DNA of 64,000 nucleotides, taken from contig BCIX01000004.1 in assembly GCA_001600095.1 (NCBI GenBank), forward strand, positions 872,586-936,585, in the 5' to 3' direction. Made by a program: the position numbers and the translations under genes. The notes beneath the pieces are model-generated. The model had not been told where the DNA came from, made no database searches, and was given only the letters and a program-made list of their open reading frames with translations. Position 1 is the first letter of the stretch. Each line of letters starts with the position of its first letter. This stretch comes from Bullera alba. Taxonomy: Eukaryota; Basidiomycota; Tremellomycetes; Tremellales; Bulleraceae. This document shows, piece by piece, positions 1 to 11,035 of this stretch.

Positions 1-2238
1 TGGGAGGCAGAGTGAGAGCGAGCATGGTGGGGTTGTTGGGTAGAGGGTCGCCTGGGCCTATGCCCGTCGTTGATGACTGTAGCGGCTCGGTGGGGGTGTG
101 AGGGGAGGTTTGTCGAGTGATGAGGGACAGAATGGCTGAATTGGCCATAGGCCGGTTGGGCGGGGAATGGTTGGTTTGGCACTTGCGCCATTGGCATGGC
201 TATCGGGACAGGCACGCCTATCATCTGCGGACCAGATTGGGGGGGATACTGCATCTGCTGGGGGACCTGAGCAGTTTGCTGCGGTTGGAGTCCCGGAGTC
301 TGTATGGCGTGGCCAGTGTGCTGCGGCTGCATGGTCTGAGGAGGCTGCTGCTGAGACTGACCCTGGGATCCGGGGTATGGCACTGTCCCGCCTGTTGGCA
401 TGCTGTGCATCGGTGATGGCCCTTGACGCTGTTGGTTGTCGTGCTGGTATGATGCTTGGCGGCCATTCTGGTCTTGGGCCGTCGGCTGGTGGTATTGCTG
501 CTGGGCTTGGCTCTGCGGCTGTTGCTGCTGCTGCTGCTGTGGTGGCGGCTGTGGTTGTTGCTGTTGCTGCTGCTGCGGTTGTTGTTGCTGCTGGGGCTGC
601 GACTGCGGTGGTTGTTGCCCCTGTCCAACGTGACTATTCTGCTCATTCGGCATCTGCACCGGTACCATCATTGGCTGAAAGTATGTCTGTCCATTACCGC
701 CCTGAGGGGAGATCGTATTCCCACTCGAGCCATACTGCCCGGTACTCTGAGACGGGTGACCTTGGTATAAGCCCCCTTGAGCCATCTGGGGGGGTTGACG
801 GAAGACGGCGTCGGGGATCTGCTGGATGGGGTCGATGGGAATGGGAGGATTCACTCCCATCCATTTACCCGCCTCTTCCCATGCCTACCGTCAGCGGGTG
901 CCGGGGGGATCTGACATACCTCTTGTCTCCCTCGTTCTCTGCCTCTGGCGTGGGCGTCCCGAACGCTCAGCTCTTGCTCGTACTTGAAAAGTCTGGTGTC
1001 AGCCAGGTACATGGGGCGAGGACTTACTTGAGTCTCAGCGCCTCGACACCTCTAGTGAGACTCTTCTTCTCATCCTCCCCCCGTCGTCCCTCGTCCCGAG
1101 CTCGCCTCAAGGCTCTGATGGCATTGGCGAGCTCATCCCGACATTGCCTCATGTCATCTTCCTCCTTGTCCGCCTTTTCCTGCAGTTGGACCCGCTTGAC
1201 CCGCTCGGCAATGAGCGTCGCTTGCAGGGTGCGCAGTTGATCCTCGGCATGTTCGAGCTTGGTCAACGTCGAGGCGAGTTGAGCCGTCTCGAGCAGTCTT
1301 TGGTGGAGTTGATGCGCGTCTAGTGCTTCCTGGGCGTCTTGCTCGGCGAGCAGTCGATCTCGCATGGTGTACATGTCACCAGCACTGCCGCAATTAGCGA
1401 GTGAAGAAGAGCTTGGCGAGGACAAAGGGGACTCACAGGGTAGCACCACCCCAGTTGGATGTGGCGGCGGCCGTGGGCTGGTCGAGATAGTCTGCGTTTG
1501 TCCTCGGTGTGCGATTGGTCAAGCCATCATAGCTGACTTCGTCGCCATACTCGGGGGCATCCCGATCGACATCTGTACCACCTTGTCGAACGATGGTACG
1601 CTCCGCCGGTTGGACTATCGGGCCTCTAGGGTGGTAGTACTTTGTTGGATTGACCATACTGACTGAATCCTCGGGGTGGATCTCGTGAACGGTGGGGAAT
1701 CGTCGCAGAGGGTTACTCCTGTCGTCTGGAGGGGGGTTCTGGACTTGATGCTCTGGCTCGTGTGGCGGCGTTACTATACTCTCCGGAGGGCTATCCTCGA
1801 AGAAGGGGTCGTCGGGGTCTGGCTGACCTGCAGCTGCGTATGGATGTCGATATGGATGATTCCCTTGGGTTCCAATCGTTTCTGTGGATGGGCCGTCGAG
1901 ACCAAGATCGTGAAGACGGGCGTTCAAGAGCTGAAGACTGATCAAAGTCAGCAGGATCACTCGTATATGTACATGAGGCAGATGGACTGATGGACAATGA
2001 TCTACAATGATGCTATTGTGTGTATCAAAGGAACAATAAGATCACCCGTCAAGACTCACTCTATCACCCCGCTCGCCTCGTCAGTCCTTGTTCGGTCTTC
2101 GTGGCCGTCGCTCCTGGGATCTCTTGGGTGTATGGGGATCTGATACATGAACTCGTTTGTGGGGTCCGAGTTCATCATTCGCTGGAAATTCATTGTCGCG
2201 GGGTGTGGGAAGGGGTATCCAGGCGGTCTATTGTCCAT
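1..2238 (-). CDS. Coiled-coil, glutamine-rich protein (3' end outside window)
   Basis: The gene starts at the ATG at 2238 (MDNRPPGYPFPHP) and runs leftward off the window without a stop. Exons I can place: 2238-2060, 1937-1437, 1384-1028, 992-920 and one from 884 onward; all junctions are GT...AG and keep frame. The N-terminal third is acidic and proline-rich. Exon 3 is a heptad-like charged coiled coil rich in E, R, L and Q. A short motif (EEAGKWMGVNPPIPIDPIQQ) follows, and then a long Q/P-rich tail with poly-Q runs encoded at about 500-620. Such an architecture (coiled coil plus Q-rich tail) is common in transcription co-regulators and RNA-granule proteins, but I do not recognise the family and assign no function. 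Confidence 0.7.
500..640 (-). repeat. CAG/CAA poly-glutamine tract
   Basis: On the minus strand this stretch reads as runs of CAG with CAA and CCA interruptions. It encodes several blocks of five to eight glutamines separated by proline and serine inside the Q-rich protein. It is a coding microsatellite and a likely site of length variation between strains. Confidence 0.8.
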
Positions 2239-3439
2239 GATGCAAAAACGGAAGAGTGAAGGCGGATGAAGTATTTCTCTTTGTTGCTGCCGCTCTATTG
2301 TACGAGTAGACGAGGGGGGGGAATGTCAACTGGGAGGGAGTCATCGAGTCGTCGAGATGGAATCAGCCATCTCATCCCGACACCCCTGCGATGCTCGATG
2401 CTCGAGGATATTACTTTTTCAGGTAACTCCCCATGAAAGGAGTCGTTCAACCCCTTCCTTTGGCCCGAAAGAGGTTTCAACTCGACGGTTGTGGTAGCTA
2501 CCGCTTTGGAACAAGCTCAGCTCATGCAATCAGCTTCTCAACTGCATTGTCACCAAGCACCGGTCTTCGGCCTAAAGTATCGTGCATGCGCATGTGCTGC
2601 AACATCATCTGACCGCGACGAGGTGCTGATGTGGGTCCTGAGTAAGTTGGCGTGAGCTGTAAGTTTTCCACGGGGAGACCCAGAGTACAGCACATGCCAC
2701 ATACCATGAATGACTACTCGCCTCCTGTCCACGAGTCGTTACGCTCAGCTGGTCAGTGCGCGATCGACGTTCATAACGTTCATGCGTTCAACGGTCCACG
2801 TCCTGACAGCTTACGTAAATCAGCTTTTGCGAGATTCGGGGCCCAAAATTCCCGTTTGTTGGAATTTTCACACGAACGCGTGCTTGACGTCATCGGTTTT
2901 GCCCCGGATCTTCATACGTAAGCAGTTCAGGGTTTGTCCCGGTCAACATGCTCGTTCCCCAATTGGATTCTGAAGAAAAGAAAGGATGGTATTGTTGGAA
3001 TCAGACTGTTCTCATACGTTCTCAACACCTCGTTTGACCACCTCGCACACGCTAGATCAGTCAGTCAGAGTCCGCTCAGAGCTGCTCAACTGCAGGACAC
3101 ACGTGAAAAGCAACGTGAAGAGCTCTCCAAGAGGTGAGTGAGATCCAGAACGACCGTCGCTGCGGATCAATCTCTTCCTTCCCAAGTCACCGGATCATTC
3201 CACTGTCAGTGAAGAAGACAAATCGTTCTTCTACATCACAGGAGTCTCTGCTCAAACGTGTGTGAGAAGGCGTGATGCTGATCAGCGCCATCCCCCTTCT
3301 CACAGGACTATTCGCACGTTTCCCATAGACGACGCACGGCCAACCGTCGATAGAGGATTGTATTAAGTCGACAACGACCGAACCCATCCAGCAAAGTCAG
3401 ATCCGCTAGAACACAGCTACTCGCTAGCAATAACTCAAG
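2239..3439. other. Divergent intergenic region upstream of TPS2
   Basis: About 1.2 kb lies between the start of the Q-rich gene (-) and TPS2 (+), so it should hold both promoters. Two CCCCT pentamers (2383-2387 and 2451-2455) match the core of the yeast stress response element, which would suit a trehalose gene, but a pentamer occurs often by chance. No convincing coding region or RNA gene was seen. Confidence 0.4.
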
Positions 3440-6400
3440 ATGGACTCCATCCACCCGGACCCAGACCCGGTCACCCCTCCCTCCCTCTCCGAGATCCGAG
3501 CGCAGGTCGCCCGACTCGAAGCCTCCCACCGAGCCAAAGGCCACGCCCTGTCCGGCCGTATCATCCATGTGTGCCACCACCTCCCCGTCGAAATCGTCAA
3601 AATCGTCCCACCTTCCGCTCTCGAGGCCGGCGGACTCCTCTCCCCTCCCATGACCCCCGAGTTCAAGCCCGAAGATGCGGAATACGGCGTCGAGTCGAGT
3701 GATGCCAAATGGCGAATCCACTCTCGAACCGCACACACCGCCATGGTCTCTGGAATGAAGAGCTTGTCAGAGACGCACGAACAGATTGTCGTTGCGTGGA
3801 CGGGAGACGTCTTGCTTCAGACCAACCCACAGCCGACCCCCCCACCATCGTTCATGGCCAAGTTTGTCCCCGCCCAAGCCAACGAGGGAAGCGACTTGAC
3901 CCCCTCGGCTCCAACCCTGGCCTCAAAGTCGGACGAAAAGCCCCTGATGGTGTTCCCGGGAGAGTTCACCGACGAGGAAAAGCAGGAGCTCAACGAGGAG
4001 CTGCTCAAATTTGGCGAGATCGAGTCGCAGCAGGATGAGAATGGGTCAAAGTTGTCCTACGTCCCGGTCTTCTTGCCCAACGACGTTAGCAAAGGTCACT
4101 ACGAGGGTTTCTGCAAGAAGAGTGAGTCCCAAGCTAAGTATTGTGCTGATCAGCAGCACTCTGGCCATTGTTCCACTACCTCCTATGGCTCGACTCTACC
4201 GCCACTGTACCCTCCCCCGACCCACTGTGGACACACTACCACAAGGCCAACTCGCTCTTTGCTGCCAAGGTCGCAGAGGTGTACAGGCCAGGAGACCTGA
4301 TCATCGTTCACGACTACCACCTGCTGCTCGCCCCCAAGATGATCAGGGACAACCTTCAAGTATCCTCCCACACTGCCAACGCATGGGGTCACGGCTCCAT
4401 CAACCCGTCTCCTGCGCTGCACAACGAGAAGCGAAGTGGTTTCGACTGGAACACGAGCTCGTCCACTCCAACCCAAGCCCACGCGGAGGATAAGGAGAAG
4501 ACGAGGTTGGAGAAACTCGGAGGATTCCTCGGCAACGCTGCATCCGCTATTGGACACCAGCTAGGTGGTCAGCACGACCACAAGGACGCTGGAGAGATCA
4601 TGATCGGCATGTTCATGCACACCCCCTGGCCATCGTCCGAGATCTTCCGGTGTCTGCCGAGTGAGTAGGCATAGTGTGAGAGAGTACAAAATGCTGACTA
4701 TAAATCAGCGCGACGGGAGATCCTCGAAGGAATGCTCGGAGCCAACCTCGTCTCCTTCCAGACATACTCCTACTCTCGACACTTTGTCTCGACGTGTATC
4801 CGAGTCTGCGGGTTTGAATCCACTGCAGGAGGCATCGACGCCAATGGGTCCGTCACCGCCGTCGGCTACTGCCCCATTGGAATCGACATTCAGAGAGTAT
4901 CCCACGACCGAGACGCGCCAGGCGTCGCCCCAAAGACCGAGGCGCTCAGACAGCTGTACAAGGACAAGAAGATCATTGTCGGTCGAGAAAAGCTAGACGT
5001 GGCAAAGGGAGTGTACAACAAGCTCCAGGCGTTTGAAAAGTTCCTCGAGGTCTACCCCGAGTGGAGGAACAAGGTGGTGTTGATCCAAGTCACCACGCCC
5101 GCGCTCTCCGAGACGCCCAAGTTGGAGAGAATGACCGCCGAGCTGGTCAGCCATATCAACGGTACCTATGGCAGTCTCGACTTTACCCCCGTCCACCACT
5201 AGTAAGTCCTAGAGCATTATTGTGCTGACCTTTAGCCACCAAGCCATCGAGCGAGACGAATACTTTGGCCTGCTGTCCGTCGCCGACCTCGCATTGATCA
5301 CCTCCCTCCGGGACGGTATGAACACTGCCTCGATGGAATTCATCCTCTGTCAAGACAAGACGAACAAATCCCCCATTGTCCTTTCCGAGTTCATGGGCAC
5401 TGCCACCTCGTTCCAATCCGCCCTACAGATCAACCCCCACGACCTGCTCGGCGTCGCCGAGGCCATCGAGCAAGGGCTCAGCATGTCCGAGGAGGAAAAG
5501 GCGTCGAGGCACGCTCAGCTGTTCGAGTCGATTGTCGGACACACGAGTCACACCTGGGCCGCGACGATTGTCAAGCAGCTGCTCGAGAACGTCGGTGGAG
5601 AGCACACTGCCCACCAGACCCCAGCGCTGGATATTGGAGATATGAAGACGCAGTTCAAAAAGGCAAAGAAGAGGCTTCTCCTGTTCGACTACGACGTAAG
5701 CCATTTCATCGCTGCGCTTGGCTAACTCTTTAGGGCACGCTCACGCCAATTGTCAAAGTCCCATCTCATGCGGTGCCAACGGAGCGAACGCGAAGAGCGA
5801 TCGGCACTCTGGCTGCGGACCCCAACAACGTCGTGTACTTGATCTCTGGGCGTGATGGGGATTTCCTAGACGAGCACTGGGGCGACGTCCCCTTCCTCGG
5901 TCTTTCCGCCGAGCACGGCAGTTTTGTCCGAGCCCCCGAGGACGACGAGTTTTCAAACATGACCGAGACGCTGGACATGAGCTGGATGAGCGAGGTCGAG
6001 GAGATTTTCAGGTATTACATGGAGGTGAGCAGACTAGCGTCGATTGTGGCTGACTTTGGTAGAGGACGCAAGGCAGTACGATCGAGGTGAAGAAGGCGTC
6101 GATCACGTGGCATTACAGGAATTCAGACCCCGACTTTGGGTAAGCCAGCCAAGTCAGGCCATAGCTAACCATGATTAGCGAGTTCCAGTGTAAACAGGCT
6201 TTAGACCTGCTCGAATCGAATCTCGCTCCAAGGAGACCTATAGAGGGTGAGTCAGCCGCCCGCGGCTATGACACGATCTGACGCGAGACTTCAGTGCTGG
6301 TCGGAAAGAAGAACCTCGAGGTCAGGCCGTTGGCAGTGAACAAGGGGGAGATTGTCCGACGATTGATATACGAAAACCCCGATGCGGACTTTATCTTCTG

Positions 6401-6743
6401 CGCGGGCGACGACAAGGTGAGCTGGCTCTCCCCCAAGCTCTGTGGCAATAGCTCACACTTGATACAGACCGACGAGGACATGTTCCGATCGCTGAGATCG
6501 ATCTTCCCGCCCGGCGGACCGGTGGCCGACGAGCCGTTGATCCTCAAACCCCCGGTGGCGATCACGTCGTCGATGGAGCCCGAGGAGGCGGCCGAGATGC
6601 CAGATGTTGAGTTGAAGATCAAGCCCCAGATGATCTTCTCGACGACGGTCGGTCCACCAGCGAAGAAGACGCTGGCGGGCTGGCACGTCACCTGCCCCGA
6701 GGAAGTGGTCGACGCGATGGAGAGTCTCCTAGACTTCAACTAG
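3440..6743 (+). CDS. TPS2: Trehalose-6-phosphate phosphatase (TPS2-type, GT20 + TPP domains)
   Basis: It converts trehalose-6-phosphate to trehalose in the cytosol, the second step of trehalose synthesis. In fungi this supports heat and stress tolerance. The ATG at 3440 opens a long exon. Introns follow at about 4122, 4661, 5202, 5696, 6024, 6138, 6247 and 6416. The N-terminal two thirds is a trehalose-synthase-like GT20 domain (PLFHYLLW, VHDYHLLL, HTPWPSSEIFR, LRDGMNTASMEFILCQ). The C-terminal part is the HAD phosphatase with all motifs: FDYDGTLTP (split by an intron after DYD), SGRD, and GDDKTDEDMF. Complete catalytic motifs point to an active phosphatase, so this is TPS2 and not the synthase TPS1. 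Odd feature: about 80 extra residues sit between MIRDNL and IMIGMFMHTPW of the GT20 domain (see findings). Stop TAG at 6741-6743. Confidence 0.95.
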
Positions 6744-6824
6744 TTGGGAATATAGATGAAAGGACGAACACGAACGACTCTGGTATTATTACAGCTGCAT
6801 CACGCATGAATCAGTACACGCCGA

Positions 6825-7623
6825 CTATGACTCTCTCCGCCTCTTACTATCCTCGGCTTGTTCCGACTCTGCGGCGGCGTCACCCCCTGACCAGGCTATA
6901 CCGTCCCTAACTGCCCTCTCGACGACTTCCCGCAGTGCATTCTCATCCACTTCTTCCCCTCGCTCGGCGGCCTGTGCCATGAGCTGCTGCGCCTCTGCTA
7001 GCAGGTGTGACGTTTGCAAATCGGCATAGTTCTCGATGGCGAGATTGGACGGTCCGTCGGTCTGGGGCGCAGGCGCCGAGGTGGATGCCGAGGTGAGTGA
7101 GAAGAGGTATTGACTGATCTCGGGGTGGTCTTCTTGCAAATACTCCGCGGCCTGCCGTCAGCCAAGCAAAACCGCTGCGCACTCACAGAAACACCATCCT
7201 CGTTTCGTAACTCGACATCGGCGCCATTCTCCACCAGGAACCTAGCTGCCTCTATGGACTCTACGGTGAATAAAGGCGTTTCACCCTCTGCGTCCGGGAG
7301 ATTAATGTCACCGCCCACGGAGATCAAATAGGACAATAGCTCCAAATGGGCGTACGAGGCGGCGGCGTGCCTACGTCAAGGGTTAGCTCGTGGGAACCAG
7401 GGTGGCTCATCTCGTAGATGACGGTCATGGGCGACTCACATTGGCGTGTACGAGTTCGAATCCTTGACGTTGGGCGATAATCCCCCTTCGATCAGCTCCT
7501 ACCGCGTTGATCAGTCAGAACTCTCCCCATACATTGATCTAAAGGCCCGCCCACCCTGACTCTGTCGAGGTCGCCATCGCTGGCGGCGACCCAGATGTTC
7601 TTCTGCGCTCGGTTGTTGACCAT
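6825..7623 (-). CDS. Small ankyrin-repeat protein
   Basis: The ATG at 7623 gives MVNNRAQKNIWVAASDGDLD. The first intron lies at 7554-7499 (GTGGGC...TAG) and two more follow near 7440 and 7180. The spliced product is roughly 200 residues with about three ankyrin repeats: DLDRVRELIEGGLSPNVKD, then YLISVGGDINLPDAEGETP, then ARFLVENGADVELRNEDG. The tail is alanine-, glutamate- and glutamine-rich (LLAEAQQLMAQAAERGEEVD) and ends in basic residues (KRRRES). Repeat positions follow the usual D-G-x-TPLH-like ankyrin pattern. This family binds other proteins; there is no catalytic domain. It resembles small fungal ankyrin proteins of the YAR1/YGL242C kind, but that match is from pattern only. It is convergent with TPS2, about 80 bp apart. 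Confidence 0.82.
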
Positions 7624-7908
7624 GATGAGTGGGTGGGCTAGTCTGTGCTTCGTTCTCGGTGTCGGATTGCTTCTCGCCGGTGCGGATGTGGTCGCAAGAT
7701 TGTACTTTGAACAGCTGCTTGTAAATGGTGCAGGTTGCAAGTAGAATGCGAGTGAAGGTCGAATGGTGGGATCCCAAAATTCAGATCAGATTGACCGACC
7801 TCCGCCGGATTCAGGCACGGCTCACATTGTCACTGTCCACACCGTCACTAGTCGTCTCGTCGTCTCGAGAGCTCATCATCTGACTCTACCATCAAGCAAC
7901 GACCTAGC

Positions 7909-10900
7909 ATGGACGTCTCTGAGCGGATACGCAATTCGACCCGCCCGGTGGACGGCGCTGCCCTCCGAGCTCAGGTCATCTCCCACATTGACGAGCAGTT
8001 CGACCTGGACCAGCTCCTCGGCCCTGGTGCCAACCATGCCGGACCCTCGACTGTCCCTCTGAAGCGGATCGACAGTCGCCGGAGTCAGAGGCGCAAACGG
8101 GGCATCGAGGAGGAGATTGACTATTGGAAAGCCAAAGAGGCCGCAGCTGAGAAAGAGGTGTGTACCGCCACTTGCCTTGCATGCTGAACGCGATGTAGCT
8201 CGCCGAGACGAGCTCGACTCTGCCTGGACTGCTGCAAGAATCGCAGGAGAAGCTAGCGGAGCTACTGGCCTCTGCGCAGACGTTGTCTCTGAGGCGATAC
8301 GGCCTAGCAGATAAATTATCGACTCTGATCTCGGAGCTGGATTCCAGTCGGCGCGACGAGGACGATGACGCCAAGGACCGGGGTCAGAGCGTTCTGGAGG
8401 AAATGGAGGTCATGCAAGAAGAGCTGGCGGGTCTGGAGGCGGGGCTAGCATGGGTCAGATTGCTAGAAGATATCTTGGTCCTCAGGCAAGTCTCCCCAAC
8501 TCCACCGTGTACTGATGGAACGCAGTGACAAGACGTTGGATCCGAGCTCGCATAGACCATCCCCACTGGCTGCTCTACCGCACTATACAGCTCTTGACGC
8601 TTTGGTCAAGCGCCTCGAGGGGACGTTGCCCCCCGGAATGGCATTGCTGAGGCTCATTCTGGACGTACGGCAACAGACCTGGGCCGGTCTAAAGGACGTC
8701 ATGACAAAGTGAGCTACAAGTTAGCAGCCTAGAGCTACGCTGATCGCTCGCTAGGGACCTGCTAAGAGCGTCCGAGGGATTGAAATGGCCCGTCAAGGTC
8801 GATTACCCTTCTGTCCCGGCAACCCAGAGGCGAGCGTTCGAGAGAGCGTTCCAAGACTTGCTGTATCTCCAAGCAGAGTGAGTCCGGCCTCCCGTCTGCA
8901 TCACTGACACTTGTGTAGAGGAGAGAACCTCGGCCGTGGTCACGAACCCACGCTGTCAAAACGAGAAGAATGGCACGGCGGTCATGGACTGTACCCCCTC
9001 CAAGCGCTCATTCAGCCTATACGCCAGAGATTCAAGTACCACTTCCAGGGATCCCGCAATACCAATCGTGTGGACAAGGTCAGCTCCTTTCGACAAAGCT
9101 TGGGCTAACGCTTGGTAGCCCGAATGGGCGTTTACAAACGTGTTGGATCAGGTGTACGAGCATCAGGCCTTTATCGACGAATACCTGCAGCCATTGACCA
9201 ACAAGGCCGGCTTCAGCGAGGTCGACGTGAGGGTGAGTAGAAATCTCACGAGTTTGGGTCAATTTACTAATGACGTTTAGTCCGAGTTCACGCTACTCCT
9301 CCTCCCCATGCTTCTCTCGATGCTCAAGTCGCGGATCCCACATCTCCTCTCGCACCCCGCATTGCTAGCGCACACGATCTACCAAACGGTCATCTTTGAC
9401 GACGCCGTCCGAGAAGGCGGATTCGACTTTTCTGCGGTATCGATAAACTCGGGCACAGAGCCGGGAGAGTGGGAAGGGCTGGCTGGGGTGTTGCTCAGAC
9501 AGGAGGACTGGTTCCAGCAGTGGCTCTTCGGGGAGAAGCGATGTGAGCAGCCTTCCTTAGAGGTGCAGAGGCAGACCTTGAGCTGACAACTCGCAGTCGC
9601 TGAGAACCAGCTCCATGAGATCATCTCGTCACCCGAGGCCTGGACGATCAGCGAAGAATCACAAGACGAGGACACCCCAGACAAAGGTCTGAAACCGTCA
9701 AACAGCGCGCGACAGGTCAAAGCGCTATTCGAGCAAATCACCGGTAGGTCCATGATCCCAGCTAATTCTGCTAACCCCGGCTAGACCGATATGCCCCACT
9801 GCCCTCGCTCGATCACAATCTGTCTTTCCTGACTGGTATCCAACTCCCATTATTGGCCTCGTACCATTCTCGGATCTCGGGCTCGCTCGACGCGTTCGAA
9901 ACGCTCTCCTCGACATTCGCGCGACACGTCCCCGGCGCCCTCAGCGGGAACACCAGGGGTGGAATCCATGTCGACCAAGCCAAGTTGACGGGCGGCAAGG
10001 CCGGCTTGGAGCGATTGCTAAAAGCGAGCATCAGCGCGAGCTTTATCCTTGCCGCCTTGCGAATCTGGGCAGACGAAGCTGTGAGTAAGTATCTCTTTCC
10101 TGTTCTGACCTCGGCCTAGTTCTTCGTGGAGATGTCGAACGGACTGCGACATTCGGAACCACTACGCAGTACCATCCAGGACGAGGTGTTGATTCCATAT
10201 TCGATCCGATCGGGTGATGTCTCGAGATCGACCTCTGTGTTTGACGTCTTGATTGACCGATTTGGCGCGTTGAGCGGGAGGACAGAGGAGATGATGGTGA
10301 AACACGTCTCGGCAGAGGTGGAGAATGATCTCAAGCAGCATCTGACAAGGTGGGTCAGCTGTCCATGGGCTGGGGACTGCGGCTGATCCCGCTCAGGCGA
10401 TGGGACCGGGCGGCGACGGGCGAAGAGACGATTGAACCATCGACTTCATTGGTCAATTCCCTGACTACCCTTTCGAGCCATCTATCCACACTCTACAGCA
10501 CCCTGCCGCCACTGGCCACGCTCAGAGTGTATCGCCGTGTTGTGCAGCACTTGTCGAATCATATCCAGAACCGAGCCGTCTACTCCGGTTGGTCCAAATT
10601 CTCCCCTGGCGGCGGCAAGGATTTCGCCGAGGAAGTCGATGAATGGATTGGCATTTCTAAATCATCCCTTGCCTTGTCGATCGACACGATACCAGGCGGT
10701 CTGGCGGCGGTAGAGGCTCCGTGGGAGCGATTGAGGGATATCTCAAGAATACTCTCCCTCCCGGCGGACGAAGGGGATGGCCCGACGTTTGCGCAGGCAA
10801 TGGCGGCCGCTTGGTCCGATGGCGAAGAGAGCTATGGGCTCTTTTGCCAGAGATTGGGCGTGTCACTGGACAGACAGGATCTGAGGGTTGTGCTCAAGCG

Positions 10901-10922
10901 GCGCCTGGATTGCTGGATGTGA
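7909..10922 (+). CDS. TIP20: RINT1/Tip20-family tethering protein (Dsl1/NRZ complex)
   Basis: RINT1/Tip20 proteins tether Golgi-derived COPI vesicles at the ER as part of the Dsl1 (NRZ) complex. The ATG at 7909 gives MDVSERIRNSTRP. At least nine short introns follow, and the last exon ends with TGA at 10920-10922. The N-terminal part is a predicted helical coiled coil (EEEIDYWKAKEAAAEKE, SLRRYGLADKLSTLISEL). The middle and C-terminal parts match the RINT1/TIP20 fold: PLQALIQPIRQRFKYHFQG, then KPEWAFTNVLDQVYEH, then YHSRISGSLDAFETL. The product is about 820 residues, the usual size for the family. There is no signal peptide or membrane segment, as expected for a peripheral tether. It is divergent from the ankyrin gene (about 285 bp) and convergent with the chromodomain gene (113 bp). 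Confidence 0.87.
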
Positions 10923-11035
10923 CGCCGGGGGACGGTGCCTTGGACATGCTCGTAACGTATGAACCGCGTCACGGTGATTCAAGCCATTGCGGAGACAATC
11001 TAGTCTTGCATACGACCCACGATGAATACGATGTG

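Noticed and set aside
117..1240. Open frames on the plus strand opposite the Q-rich gene
   Set aside because: They are translations of CAG/CTG repeats in other frames (runs of C, A, V or L) and lack splice or domain support.
7440..7470. GAGTTCGAATCC, resembling a tRNA T-loop
   Set aside because: It lies in a coding exon of the ankyrin gene and has no matching acceptor, D or anticodon arms. A similar GGTTCGAGTC near 11728 also fails.
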